A stretch of DNA of 64,000 nt, taken from NCBI GenBank assembly GCA_021521415.1, contig JAIQDT010000001.1, forward strand, positions 868,001 to 932,000. Direction: 5' to 3'. Below, in pieces: positions 21,771 through 33,520 of the stretch (positions are counted from its first letter, which is position 1; every line of letters begins with the position of its first letter). The position numbers and the translations under genes were made by a program. The DNA is from Bidens hawaiensis (lineage: Eukaryota > Streptophyta > Magnoliopsida > Asterales > Asteraceae). The notes beneath the pieces were generated by a model. The model worked only from the letters and a program-made list of their open reading frames with translations. It did no database searches and was not told where the DNA came from.

Positions 21771-22432
21771 CCCAGTTAATATCATAAGTTTTTTGCATCA
21801 GGTATCCTAAGTTTGATTACAAATATCATAGAAAGATCAACATCTAAGTATTCAACATCCTTAAATTAATTTTTACAAGGATTACAGAATGTTCAACGCT
21901 TATGGTAACTTAGGTCTAATTAGACCTTACGGTATGATTTTTATCTATTGATTTACATTTATTTGGTTAAAATCTTTGTAAGTTCTATTACTTAAAGATT
22001 TAAAATCTTTAAATTATTTTTGCAAGGACACTCTATCCTAAAATTTTTACTCAAGATTATTTCTTAAAACTTTTAACAAGACTAAAGTTATATCAAACAA
22101 ACTTTCACAATAACAAGTAAATAGTCAGAAGTTTTATATTATTGAACATAAGTCACCTGGACTTACCCAAATCCTTAACCCGGACTTCACCATTTAAATA
22201 TGGACCATCCACCCGTGTTAAACAGGTATTACTAGCTGTTCATGATTTGCAGGAAGAATAAGAGGTTTTGGATATATAGCTTGAAGGGAAGTTCTCAAGG
22301 AAACTATATATATATATATATATATGATAATTATATCTAGCCTGTCAAATCTCATATGTTTTTGCAGGAAGTTCGAATTCAAAAGTAAAATGACAGCTGC
22401 GATATTATCACAACCGCCATTTTGGGGGCAAT

Positions 22433-23499
22433 TGTTAGGGAACAGAAATTTGACACTGTGGATACGTTATCCTGACATATGTTCTTGGATCAATTATCCT
22501 TAGACAGATCCTGTCAGGATCAGTGGTTCTCAGTACTTGGTATTATTAACAATTGTTTCTTGTGTGTAGGTTGTTATTTAATAAGTATAACGGCTCCAAG
22601 ACTTATTCCACCGGATATCTCGCTATTGGACTTGTCAAACACGTGGTCAAAGTCGTGGATGAAGATAGTGGGAAGGTGGCGGATTTATAGGACTTCTTGT
22701 TGTGTCACAAATAACTGAGTACTGAGGATATGTTATTCTTGAAGATATGTCTGGATCAATTATCCTTCTGAAAAGTTCCAGAGCTATGTCAGGATCATGG
22801 ATCCTCGGTATTTGGTGTTATTAACGGTTGTTTCTTATATGAAGGTTGATATTTATCAATTGTAACGGCTCAAGGACGTGGTCTACCTAATATTATGCTA
22901 CAAGGCATCTCCAGCACGTGGTCAAAAGTGAAGACTAAGCTAGTGGGAGTAGTGCCATAAAAATAGGAGTTAGTTAGCCTATTTTTATTTATATTGAGAT
23001 TATGATCAAATTTAGGTCACTTGTTCACATTCATTCACTGCTTACACTCGAAAATACGCTGCCAAGAACTCTCTCTAGAAGTTCATACACACACACACAC
23101 TTAGATATTCTTTGTAATCTTTGATCATATCTCCACCATTGTAACCCAATTTTTACATTAATAAAGTTGACAGTGATAGTTTTCACCGTCAGGGGGGTTT
23201 GTGTGCCGTAGATTATTATAATCACGTACCATCCGACCAAAGATTACATTGTTAATCTTCGACCGAAGCAATTCGACCAAAGATTACGTTGTTAATCCTT
23301 GACCGAAGCAATTCGACCAAAGATTACGTTGTTAATTTTTGACGGAAGTAAGATTATCATAATCAAGGGTTTTTTCCCTCATGATCAAATCATCGTGTTC
23401 ATCAAGATTTCGATTATACATTCGCTATTATCTTTCTAGCACTAAACCTCACTTTACAGATTTTGATACATTATCCTTAGCAGATTTTTGTCCAAAACA
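22433..23499 (+). mobile_element. Tat-1 3' LTR
   Basis: TGTTAGGGAACAG ... TCCAAAACA, 1067 bp, followed by TSD ATGAC (23500-23504). A few substitutions against the 5' LTR suggest a moderately recent insertion. Confidence 0.95.
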
Positions 23500-23504
23500 A
23501 TGAC

Positions 23505-23955
23505 AAATCGTCTATCACACTTTATTAATGTAATAATCGGGTTACAATGGGTGGAGTTTATGATCAATGAATACAATAATTCTAAGTGTGTGTGTTCTGC
23601 TCTAGAATTACAGAGAAGAGTATGTAAGTCGTGTATGATGTGTTGTGTTTGCCTAATCGATCATAAACTCATTTAAATAGGAAAATAATAACAAATATCC
23701 CTATTTTTAGCCTATAATCAAGCCATTCCTTCATTATAGCTCTTTACTTCATTATCCACCCATTTTAATAATTTGATTGCAAGATTACAGGTTGCACGTG
23801 GTCATTAGCCGTTGTACCTACCAAAAATATCAAGATAACAAAGGAAAGTTGTTAATAAATAATAAATAATGATCTGCAACATATTCTAAGGATAATTGAT
23901 CCATATTATATGGCAGGATAACATATCCACAGTGTCAAATTTTCGTGCACTAACA
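23505..23955 (-). mobile_element. Tat-2 3' LTR, start part
   Basis: Continues 10958-11130. The complement of TGTTAGTGCACGAAAATTTG lies at 23955. Together the two parts give about 624 bp, close to the 642 bp of the Tat-2 5' LTR. Confidence 0.9.
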
Positions 23956-24824
23956 ATTGCCCCAAAATGGCGGTTGTGATAAGATCACAGCTGTCATTTT
24001 GCCTTTGAAATCAAACTCCCTGCAAAACAGATGAGATTTGACAAGCTGGGTATAATTGTCATATATCAATGGAGTTTCCTTGGGAACTTCTCTTCCGGCT
24101 GTATATCTAACACCATTAAGTTACCATAAGTGTTGATCCTTCTGTGATCCTTATAATTGAACTTAGGATACCTGATGCAAATAACTTACGATATTAATTA
24201 GGATTAAACCCAACAAACTGGGGACAAGCCCGTGCAACTGGGGACAAGCCCGTGAACTTGGGAAAAGCCCAAAAAACTGGGGACAAGCCCAAACTGGGGA
24301 CTGGCCCAAAGATACGGATGTTAACTGGGGAGTTGCCCAAACCGGGATTTTGTCCAAACGTGAGAAAACGTGAAAACGTTATAAACCGGTGGTATGGTAC
24401 GTCTACCATAAATCGTAGGATCCTCCATATAGCCGAAGACAATGAAATTGTCAGCCACTAAGCGTGTACTGGTCCCGCTGCCCCGGACTATACGTTGGAT
24501 AGCGTGCGCTCTAGGCGAGAGTGTAGAAACTCTAATTTATAAGAAAGGTGAAAACCTTTAAACCTTGGAAGATATGACCATCGGGGGTCATACCTTAATC
24601 GTGGGCTAGGCCAAGGGAAATAGTAAAGTACCTTAAGTGTGAGGGACAGGTGGCCAACCTCTTAGACATTAAATCTCTTATTGAAATCTGCATTGTTATT
24701 TAAAACTTGAAAAAAGACAAAAGTTAAAAATATATAAATTAGTAAGAATCTGAAATGAATAAGTGATCGGATAGATATTTCCAATTTCAGGATCCTTGAT
24801 CCTTCTGAGGATACTTGATCCTGA
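23956..24824 (-). other. Tat-2 3' UTR and PPT
   Basis: Holds the PPT complement (ATTGCCCCAAAATGGC at 23956), about six GGGCTTGTCCCCAG units (24215-24350) and the conserved hairpin block (24363-24660): AACGT-GAAA-ACGTT, TATGGTA-CGTC-TACCATA, GACAAT-GAA-ATTGTC, AGAGT-GTAGAA-ACTCT, AAAGGT-GAAA-ACCTTT, TATGACC-ATCGGG-GGTCATA and AGGT-TGGCC-ACCT-type stems. Two hairpins of Tat-1 (CTAACAT and GGCGT stems) are absent. Confidence 0.75.
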
Positions 24825-25890
24825 TTAGAAAAAGTATTTCTTGAGATGAATAGCATTCCATGCTCTTGGTAACCTGTTGCCTTCCATTGTCAGCAGGTGA
24901 TATGCCCCCTTTCCGGCTTCTAACTCGACCAAGTAGGGGCCTTCCCACTTAGGTGCAAGCTTTCCATCTGCTGGATTAGTTGTGTTTTGGAAGGCTTTCC
25001 TCAAAACTAGATCTCCTTCTTGAAATCTTCGAATCCTGATATTTTTGTTGTATGCCCCAGCTACCCTTTGTTGATATGCTGCCATTCTGATCTTAGCTAG
25101 GTCTCTGAGCTCATCAATAGTATCCAGATCTTGGAGAAGGATTTCATTGTTGGCTTGAGGATCATGGATGCTTGTTCTGGCAGTAGGAATCACCATCTCC
25201 GTAGGGATTACAACTTCTGAGCCAAATACCAATGAGAAGGGTGTTTGACCTGTTGCATTCTTTGGTGTTGTTCTATCAGCCCAAAGAACATATGGTAGCT
25301 CTTCGGCCCACTTGCCTTTCTTGGATCATAGTTTCTTCTTCAAGTTGTTGATGATGATCTTGTTACTTGATTCTGCTTGACCATTAGCTTGAGGATGAAT
25401 TGGTGTGGAGGTAATCATCTTAATGCCCCAACTGTCACAAAAGTTAGTGGTTCTTTTTCCGATAAACTGGGAACCATTGTCAAAAATAATTTCTGAAGGG
25501 GTACCAAATCTAGTAATAATATTTCTCTTAATGAAGAATATCACCTCTTTTTCGCGGACTTGAACAAAAGCTTCTGCTTCTATCCAATTTGAAAAGTAAT
25601 TAGTCATTGCAAGCATGAATACTTTTCCTCCTGGCGCTTAAGGTAGCTTTCCTATGATATCCATGCCCCACTTCATGAAAGGCCATGAAGAGGATATAGG
25701 ATACATAGGCTCTGCTGGCTGATGCAGAATATTGCCATGTCTTTGACATGAACCACACTTCTTTGAGTACTCCATGGCGTCTCTCTTCATGGTAGGCCAG
25801 AAGTATCATGTTCTCAGAATCCTAGAGAATAGGGCTCTACCTCCAGTATGATTACCGCAATCTCCTTCGTGAAAGTCTTTGAGCCCCTCT
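24825..25890 (-). pseudogene. Tat-2 integrase, broken
   Basis: Minus-strand IN remnant. The zinc-finger part near 25890-25720 is in a shifted frame (GNHTGG-like and [16 protein letters not shown] text is readable). The core (25616-25326) has [28 protein letters not shown] (second D) and QANGQAESSNK (E). A TGA near 25326 replaces a Gly codon. The C-terminus (25232-24825) has FGSEVVIPTEM and KWEGPYLVELEAGKGAYHL and ends HLKKYFF. It closely resembles the Tat-1 IN. Not functional because of the stop and at least one frameshift. Confidence 0.88.
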
Positions 25891-26072
25891 TGAATTTCAG
25901 GATCATCGATACATCTCAAGTATGGACCTGCAAGAGATTTCCTATAAAGAATTTTATTTAATAAAATGTATTGTGATACCTTAAGTTTGATGGATTTAGG
26001 TTTCTCTGTGGCTGGAATTTCTCCATTTTGAATGAACTTCTTGATTGGGAGGATCCAAGATCCTTGATTACT

Positions 26073-26662
26073 TCAGGATAATGAATCCCAAGGCACAATC
26101 TCTCTGTCAGTTGTTATCTCTCCAACTTCTTGTTCTCCTATTGCTGGTGAGAGTATATGGATGATTAGAATCTTCGTATCTTCTGGAATCTTCAATGATG
26201 AAGCTAAATTTGCTAAGGCATGTGCCTCAGCATTCTCTTCTCTTGGTACCTGTATAATACTAAAATAATCGAAGAACTTTGATAGTACCTTCACAATATC
26301 TAGATATTTGATTAGTTTTTCGCCTTTAACAGCATATGAGCCATTAAAGTGGTTAGCCATCAATAAAGAATCTACATATACTTGAATATACCTGATCCTC
26401 ATATGTTTAGCTAATTGAAAACCTGCGATCAGAGCTTCGTATTCCGCTTCATTATTGGTGGCTTGGAATGCACACGCTATGGACTGGGGTATTATGTCTC
26501 CCTATGGCGATTCAGTAGGATACCCAATCCTGTTCCTCTTACGTTGGATGCTCCATCAGTAAAGAGGATCCAAGGATCCTTGGTTTCTTCCAGTTGTTGA
26601 ACCTCCAAATCAGCTTCCTCTTGTATGTCACTACTGAAATCAGCCACAAAGTCTGCAAGCGC
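26073..26662 (-). pseudogene. Tat-2 second (archaeal-type) RNase H, broken
   Basis: Tat-lineage elements carry an extra RNase H between the usual RNase H and IN. The clear part (26402-26073) shows YIQVYVDSLLMANHFNGSY (with an active-site Asp in VDS), QVPREENAEAHALANLAS and the SSLKIPEDTK linker. The upstream half (about 26640-26410; DPWILFT, GTGLGILL and NNEAEYEALI-like text) is readable only with frame changes near 26508 and 26400. The same domain is better kept in Tat-3 (35200-34860). Confidence 0.82.
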
Positions 26663-27945
26663 TTATGACTTAATGGCTATTCTGGGCTCATACTGAATAT
26701 CATATGCACTCAATTTCACAGCCCATTTGGCCATCCTTCCTAACAATTCTGGTTTTTTAAGCACATTCTTGATAGGATAATTAGTTTTTAAAATAATAGT
26801 ATGTGTTTCAAAATAGTGTCTCAACTTGGTCGAGGCCATAATCAAAGCAAGAATTAATTTTTCAATGTGAGAATACCTGACCTCTGCATCTAACAGGCTT
26901 TTACTTACATAATATACCGGGTGCTGTTGTCCTTCATGATCCTTTGCCAGAACATCACTGATTGCATTACCTGACACAGCTAAGTACAGGGATAGTGGCT
27001 CGCCATCTATTGGCTTCATCAAAGCAGGTGCTGAGGATAGATAATCCTTAAGAGCCTTTAGTGCATCTTCATGCCTTTGAGTCCATTCAAACTTTTTATT
27101 TTTCCTCAAGATATCATAGAAGTCTTTGCACTTCTCTGAGGATCTGAAAATGAATATGTTGAGAGCAGCTATTCTTCCTGTCAGTCTTTGGACATCTTTA
27201 GCATTCACAGGAGACTTTAAATTAATGATGGCTTCTATCTGCTCGGGGCTCGCTTCTATTCCCCTTTTGGTTACCGTGTATCCTAGAAACTTTCCAGCCT
27301 TAACACCAAAATGGCATTTTGACGGGTTCAGTTTCATGTTATATTGGTCAAGGATATTGAATGCTTCTTCAAGATCTCGAAGGTGATCCTCAGCCCTCTT
27401 CGACTTCACTACCATGTCATCTATGTATACTTCCATGGATTTGCCTAACTGATCCTTGAACATCATATTGACCAATCTTTGATATGTTGCCGCTGCATTT
27501 TTAGTCCGAACGGCATAGCAATATAACAATATATGCCGGTAGGAGTCATGAATGCCGTATCCTCTTGATCAGATGGTTCCATCTAAATTTGTTGAAATCC
27601 AGAGGAAGCATCCATAAAGGTAAGCATCTTATGTCCGACCGTTGCATCCACCATGGAGTCTATATGCGTTAAAGGGAAAGGATCCTTGGAGCATGCCTTG
27701 TTTAAATCGGTAAAATCGACACACACCCTCCACTTTCCATTCTTTTTGGAAACAACAACCACATTAGCCAACCATCGAGGATATTTAACCTCTCTGATCA
27801 TACCGGCCTTAAGAAGTTTTTTAACTTCTTCTTGTATGATCGCGTTCCTCTCAGGAGCGAATTTCCTTCGCTTCTGATAGACAGGTTTAATAGAATAATC
27901 AAGGCCCAACTTATGAGTAATTACCTCTTTAGAAATACCTGTCAT
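26663..27945 (-). pseudogene. Tat-2 reverse transcriptase and first RNase H, broken
   Basis: Copies element RNA into cDNA. On the minus strand 27945-27583 has KLLKAGMIREVKYPRWLANV, WRVCVDFTDLNKAC and FMDASSGFQQI (first catalytic Asp in FMDA). A TAG in place of the Gln codon after QQI stops it at about 27580. The next part (27529-26663) has the catalytic YIDDMVVKS near 27415-27435, GVKAGKFLGYTVTKRGIEA, then RNase H text (LYLAVSGNAISDVLA, VYYVSKSLL, KWAVKLSAYDIQYEPR). An A-run one base short near 27500 shifts the frame in the FGLKNA motif. This is the only Tat RT in the window; Tat-1 and Tat-3 have lost it. Confidence 0.92.
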
Positions 27946-28131
27946 GTCTGAATGTCTGAAGGCAAATGTGGATTTTCCTCACATTAGGAAGGATACTATA
28001 TCCTCCTTGATCTCGTCAGGGATACAGGATCCTAGGAACACCTTCATGTTTGGATTTTCAGGATCTAAAGATACTTCTTTTACATCTCGCTCCCGAGCTT
28101 CCAGCACGTCCCTAGGATGTTGTTGTAATTG

Positions 28132-29372
28132 CTATGCTATCGTTTGTTTAGTTGTCGGCTTCATGGATGAAGAATAATAATTTTTGGCTTCCACTTGGTC
28201 ACCATCTATCCTTACTACTCCACAAGGAGTAGGTAGTTTGATGCACTGATGGTATGTAGAGGCTACAGCCTTCATTCCATGTATCCAAGGCCTGCCAAGA
28301 ATAACATTGCAACAAGAAAGATTGTCAATAACACAAAACTTTTGGTAAGAGTTTAACCCTTCGATGTATATTGGGAGTTTAATGTCCCCCAATGTTTTCT
28401 TAGTTTCACCACTAAAACCCACTAGCACGTTCTCGGGATGATTTCCGAGTCCGGGATGTTCATTTTCTATAGTACGTCATGTTGGATAATGTTGACCGAG
28501 CTTCCACCATCGACTAGGATCCTGCGCACATAATGGTTAGCAATAAATAAAGTTACAATCAAACCGTCGTGGTGAGGATCATGGATGCTTGTCTTATTTT
28601 CTTCATCAAAAAAGATTCTTTTGTCAGTCGTCAAAGTAGTGGATATGACTGGTCGTTCTCCGTTCTCCAACTTTGTTTCTTTGGCGTGTCTTTTTGCTGA
28701 GGAGAAAGAAGTACCGCATATATCTGAGCCACCAGAGATGAAGTTGATTACTTGTGCGTCTGGTGGGGGCGGAGTTGCTTTCTCTGGTACATCTTCAGGA
28801 TCCTGGATCCGAGAATTTTTTCTTCCCAAGAGCTCTTTGAAATGGCCCTTGCTCAGGAGGTATCCAATTTCCCTCCTTAAACCAATACAACCTTCTGTCT
28901 GATGGCCAAAGTCTTCATGGAATGCACACCACTTGGACTTGTCTTTGAAGGATGTTGTTTTCTCATTTTTTCGAGGCCACCTTGCTTTCTCTCCAAGATC
29001 CTTCATGGCACAAATCAAACCATGGGTATCAACAGAGAAGAAATACTCGGAAATACTTGGGTAGTCCTCATCATCTTCTCCTTCTTCAACTGCCCGGACA
29101 TTTTGATTGTTGAATTTTGAGTACGGCTTTGAGTCGTTCCTATATGAGGATCCTTGTTTCTGGTTAGATGAATCTTTTTTTGTTGGAGCTCCTAACCGTT
29201 CTTGGATATTCTTGTCATCCTCTAGCCTTATAAATCGGAGTGCCATGTTTCTGACTTCATCTAAAGTCCTGCATGGGGTCATCACAAGATCGTCATAAAA
29301 TGGGGAGCCCCTTTGAAGTCCCTTGTTGAATGCTTCAACAACCGTAGCCATATCAAGACTAGGGATCTCTAG
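28132..29372 (-). pseudogene. Tat-2 gag C-terminus and protease
   Basis: On the minus strand the frame 29372-28467 carries the end of the capsid (SLDMATVVEAFNKGLQRG), an unusual zinc knuckle of the Tat type (CAFHEDFGHQTEGC, near 28880-28925) and the start of the aspartic protease with RILVDGGSSVNII (active-site D in VDGGSS). The second part (28428-28132) has the protease C-terminus (NVILGRPWIHGMKAV). A stop near 28465 separates them. Upstream gag continues at 50345 because LARD-C is inserted at 29373 with TSD TCTAG. Confidence 0.9.
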
Positions 29373-29958
29373 TGTGACATTCGTCAAATTTGAGTCTCGA
29401 GTTGTATCCGTATTATAAACTTTTATTTTGTAAAACCGACTCAATCATTTTTAGAACCTAAATTATTTATTATATAATATTATATAAACCTTGATCATCA
29501 ATAAATCGATGTTTGTTATATTATAGAGTCGTTAAGAAAACATAAAGGGTCCAAACCAATTTTTCCTAAAGTTGTTATGAGTTTTAAGAACCTTTAAACT
29601 CAATTTAAACTTGTTTGAAACTTAAGGGGTTACTTTTGAAAATATATATAATACATATATATAACAAAATACCCTAACCCTAACATTCATATAACCAGCC
29701 GCCACCCCACCCTTTCTCTCTCGCAATTCTGGTGACCGTTGAGGAATTCCGGCCGCCGCCGCAGCCCCCCCGCCGGCCAACAGCACCACCGAACACCACC
29801 TCTCCCACCCTATACCTCCGACGCGACACCACCACTACCACTCGGCTTTTCCGGCAGCCCCTCAACACCCGTCTTTCCCTCTCCGTGCGTTTCTCCGGCG
29901 ACCGGAAAACCGGCCGCTGGTGCCGTGGCTCTCTCTCTCTCTCTCTCTCTCTCGTCTC

Positions 29959-29999
<41 letters not shown>

Positions 30000-30049
30000 C
30001 GTCTCTCTCTGCTCTCGGCTCTCTTCCCTCCGTCACACACACACACGCA

Positions 30050-30699
30050 CAGTGGCGGACCCAGGATTTTTTGCCAATGGGGTCCCATATTTTCGGTGTT
30101 CAAATTTTTCGGGTCGGTCGTTGTTCAGGTCGGGTCGAGGCGAAGAACATAATAAAAAAATATCATAATAAAACTTTCTTTTCAATCATCACTACCTGAA
30201 CGGGTCAAAATGGGTCGGGTTGACACATAAACACTTTGTTTTCCCTTTCTTAAACATTTTTGAGATAGAACCTAGATCCACCATTTCATAAGCATGTGTT
30301 GAAAACCATTAACTTAAACTAGTGAAAAATAAAACTGATATTTTAAAGTGTTTGAATGTTTCTAAAGAAAACCATGCATAAAGTTGAAAACAATGATATG
30401 TATTTTAGAGGTGTTTGAATGTTTCCAAAGTTATCATTGCAACATTAGCAATCAAATGATTGATTAACACTAAAAATTAACACAAAAAACCAAAAACTGA
30501 GCCTTGTAAGACTTGAACCCATGACCTTTCAAAGATAAAACAAGGGACTTTCCACCAGACCACATCAACATTAATAGTATGGGTTCCAAGTATTAAATCT
30601 TATGGGGTCCTCAAAAAATTTAATATACCGCTTCTAATAAATTTTTAAAAAACATTGGTGTCCCGGGACCCCGATCCACACTATGTGGGTCCGCCCCTG
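30050..30699. mobile_element. Non-autonomous hAT-like element
   Basis: 650 bp with terminal inverted repeats CAGTGGCGGACCC and GGGTCCGCCCCTG, flanked by the 8-bp duplication CACACGCA (30042-30049 and 30700-30707). The 8-bp TSD and CAG ends fit the hAT superfamily. There is no transposase. It is absent from the 3' LTR of LARD-C at the same place (near 48387). Its interior has a tRNA-B-box-like GACTTGAACCCATGACC. Confidence 0.92.
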
Positions 30700-30997
30700 C
30701 ACACGCACACATTCTTTCTCTCCCTCTCCATCTCATTTTTCCGGCAAGCCTCCGGTGAACGGAGATCGGTCTCTGACGACCACGCTCGGCTCCGACATTT
30801 ATTCTCGGCCAAACATCATGGTAAGGAGATTTATAGTTTTAATCATTTTTGTTTTTAACTCTTAAATAGTAATCGAGTCGCGAGTTCGTTTTCCCCCTAA
30901 ACCAACTTTGGAGAGTATTTTGTTGGGATTATTATTATAAACCTCATAACTAATTATTATTGTTATTATTATTATTATCATTATTATTATTAACTAG

Positions 30998-31029
<32 letters not shown>

Positions 31030-31048
31030 CATTATTATTATTAACTAG

Positions 31049-32120
31049 TGTTTTGGACAAAAATCAGCTAAGGATCAAGTATCCAAATCTGTTATGTGAG
31101 GTAAGGTGCTAACTTGATAGTAACAAGTGTATAAGCGTGATATCGGTGAACACAATGGTTTGATCACGAGGGAAAAAACCCTTAATCACGATAGTCTTAA
31201 TTCGGTCAAAACTTATCGAGGTAATCGTTGGTAAAATAACTCCGGTCAAGAATTAATAGGATAATCTTTGGTCGAAGCACTTTAGTCAATGATCAACAAG
31301 GTAACCTTTGGTCGATGAGTATGTGGTTATCGTGGCCTCCGACACAAAAAAACCCCGGATGGTGAAAACTATCACCGTCGATTATATTAATGACAAAAAT
31401 CGGGTTACAAAGGTGGAGATATGATCAAAGATTACAAAGAATATCTAAGTGTGTGTGTGTGTGTATGAACTGCTAGAGAGAGTTCTTGACAGAGTATTGT
31501 GAAATGTCTGCAGCTAATGGGTGTGTAATGACCTAACTTTGATCATAATCTCAATATAAATAGAAAATAAAGGCTAACTAACTCCTATTTTTATGGCACT
31601 ACTCCCACTAGCTTAGTCTTCACTATTGACCACGTGCTGGAGGTGCCTTGTAGCATAATTTTAGGTAGACCATGTCCTTGAGCCGTTACACTTGATATAT
31701 ATCAGCCTTCATATAAGAAACAACCGTTAACAGCATCAAGTACCGAGGTTCCATGATCCTGACATAGCTCTGGAACTCTTCAAAAGTATAATTGATCCAG
31801 ACATGTCTTCAAGAATAACATATCCTCAGTACTCAGTTATTTGTGACACAACAAGAAGTCCTATAAATCTGCCACTTCTCCCACTAAACGTGTTACAGCC
31901 ATTTGACCACGTGTTTGACAAGTCCAATAGCGAGATATCCGGTGGAATAAGTCTTGGAGCCGTTATACTTATTAAATAACAATCTACACACAAGAAACAA
32001 CTGTTAATAATACCAAGTACTGAGGACCACTGATCCTGACAGGATCTGTCTAAAGATAACTGATCCAAGAACATATGTCAGGATAACGTATCCACAGTGT
32101 CAAATTTCCGTGCCCTAACA
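31049..32120 (-). mobile_element. Tat-3 3' LTR
   Basis: 1072 bp, complement of TGTTAGGGCACGG ... GTCCAAAACA. The (GT)n run near 31449-31465 differs slightly from the 5' LTR. Confidence 0.93.
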
Positions 32121-33520
32121 ATTGCCCCCAAAATGACAGTTGTGATAAGATCACAGCTGTCATTTTACCTTTGAATTCAAACTTTATGCAAAAACATATG
32201 AGATTTGACAAACTAGATATAATTATCAAATATCTATAGAGTCTCCTTGAGAACTTCCTTTCTGGCTATATATCTGAAACCTCTTATTATTTCTGCAAAT
32301 CACGAACAACTAGTAACACATGTTTAACCAGGATAGATGGTCTATATTTCGAATGGTGAAGTCCGGGTTAAAACTTTTAGTTAAGTCCAGGTGACTTATG
32401 TTTAATAATAATTGAAAACTTTTGACTATTCGCTTGTTACTTGTTATTTTGAAAGTTTGTCTGATATAGCTTTAGACTTGTTGAAATTTTTGAGAAATAT
32501 TCTTTAGTAAAAAGTTTTTAGGATAAAATATCCTTGCAAAAATAAACCAGGATCTTAAATCCTTATAAAAATAGATTGAGAATAACGAATCCTTATATCT
32601 ATGAAGATATAAACTGAAATCAAATAATGTAAACCGATAAACAGAAAACATACCGTAAGGTCTGGTTAGACCTAAGTTACCATAAGTATTGATCCTTTTG
32701 CAATCCTTATAAAACTGAATTAAAGGATTTTAAATCCATAAGTATTGATCCTTCGGTGATCCTCAGAATCTAATTTATGATACCTGATGCAAATAACTTA
32801 CGATATTATCTGGGATTAAACCCAATAAATCGGGGACAAGCCCACAAAATAAACTGGGGACAAGCCAATAAAATAAACTGGGGACAAGCTCGTGCAACTG
32901 GGGACAAGCCCGTGTAATATGGGGATAAGCCCGTGAACTGGTGTTAAACTGGGGACAAGCCCAAATACTGGAGACAAGCCCAAACTGGGGACTGGCCCAG
33001 AGATACGGATGTCAACTGGGGACTCGCCCAAACCGGGATTTAGCCCAAACGTGAGATAACGTGAAAACGTTATAAACCGGTGGTATGGTACGTCTACCAT
33101 AAATCGTAGGATCCTCCATATAGCCGAAGACAAAGAAATTGTCAGCCACTAAGCGTGTACTGGTCCCGCTTCCCCTGACTATACGTTGGATAGCGTGCGC
33201 AACTAGCGATCGTGAGAAAGGTGAAAACCTTTAAACCGTAGGGGATATGACCATCGGGGGTCATATCCAATCGTGGGCAAGGCCAAGGGAAATAGTAAAG
33301 TACCATAAACGTGAGGGAGAGGTGGCCAACCTCTTAGACATTGAACCTCTTATTGAAATCTGCATTGTTACTTAAAAACTTGGAAAAGATAAATGTTAAG
33401 AATACATTATCCTTAAAATAACAAGAATATGAAATGAATAAGTGATCAGATAGATATTACCAATTTTAGGATCCTTGATCATAGATGGATGCTTGATTCT
33501 CGAAGGTTACTAGATCCTGA
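32121..33520 (-). other. Tat-3 3' UTR and PPT
   Basis: PPT complement ATTGCCCCCAAAATG at 32121. About nine GGGCTTGTCCCCAG units (32825-33045) and the hairpin block (33055-33335) follow, including ATAACGT-GAAA-ACGTTAT, TATGGTA-CGTC-TACCATA, AAAGGT-GAAA-ACCTTT, TATGACC-ATCGGG-GGTCATA and an AGAGGT/ACCTCT stem. The GACAA stem has one mismatch here. Confidence 0.75.

Larger units (their letters stand above)
20840..22432 (+). other. Tat-1 3' UTR and PPT
   Basis: Non-coding sequence between IN and the 3' LTR. It opens with AGGAT/ATCCT inverted repeats (for example AAGGATA-ATG-TATCCTT near 20952), then the hairpin array (21030-21383), the GGGCTTGTCCCCAG tandem repeats (21395-21770), AT-rich sequence with a (TA)n run near 22305-22325, and the PPT TTTTGGGGGCAAT directly before 22433. 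A long, variable 3' UTR is known for Tat-lineage elements. Confidence 0.8.
11131..23499 (+). mobile_element. Tat-1: non-autonomous Tat-lineage Gypsy element
   Basis: Plus-strand element bounded by a perfect 5-bp TSD ATGAC (11126-11130 and 23500-23504) with LTRs of 1068 and 1067 bp that differ at few positions. It keeps the PBS, gag, part of RNase H, IN, a structured 3' UTR and the PPT. It lacks the gag C-terminus, PR and RT through a deletion that is identical in Tat-3. It was later hit by Tek-1 (13954-16417) and by Tek-2 (16903-19449); the latter replaced the segment between RNase H and IN. Inserted in the 3' LTR of Tat-2. Confidence 0.93.

Noticed and set aside
29668..29684. Telomere-like CCCTAACCCTAAC
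   Set aside because: Only about two units, and the second LTR copy (48005) has one; chance within the LTR.
29732..30199. Several overlapping Ser/Leu- or Arg/Glu-rich frames on both strands (also 48070-48549)
   Set aside because: Produced by the CCG-rich and (CT)n low-complexity part of the LARD-C LTR. The two LTR copies differ by repeat length and insertions, without coding constraint.
30500..30545. Possible tRNA gene within the hAT-like element
   Set aside because: Only a B-box-like GACTTGAACCCATGACC (complement) is seen; no cloverleaf can be drawn.
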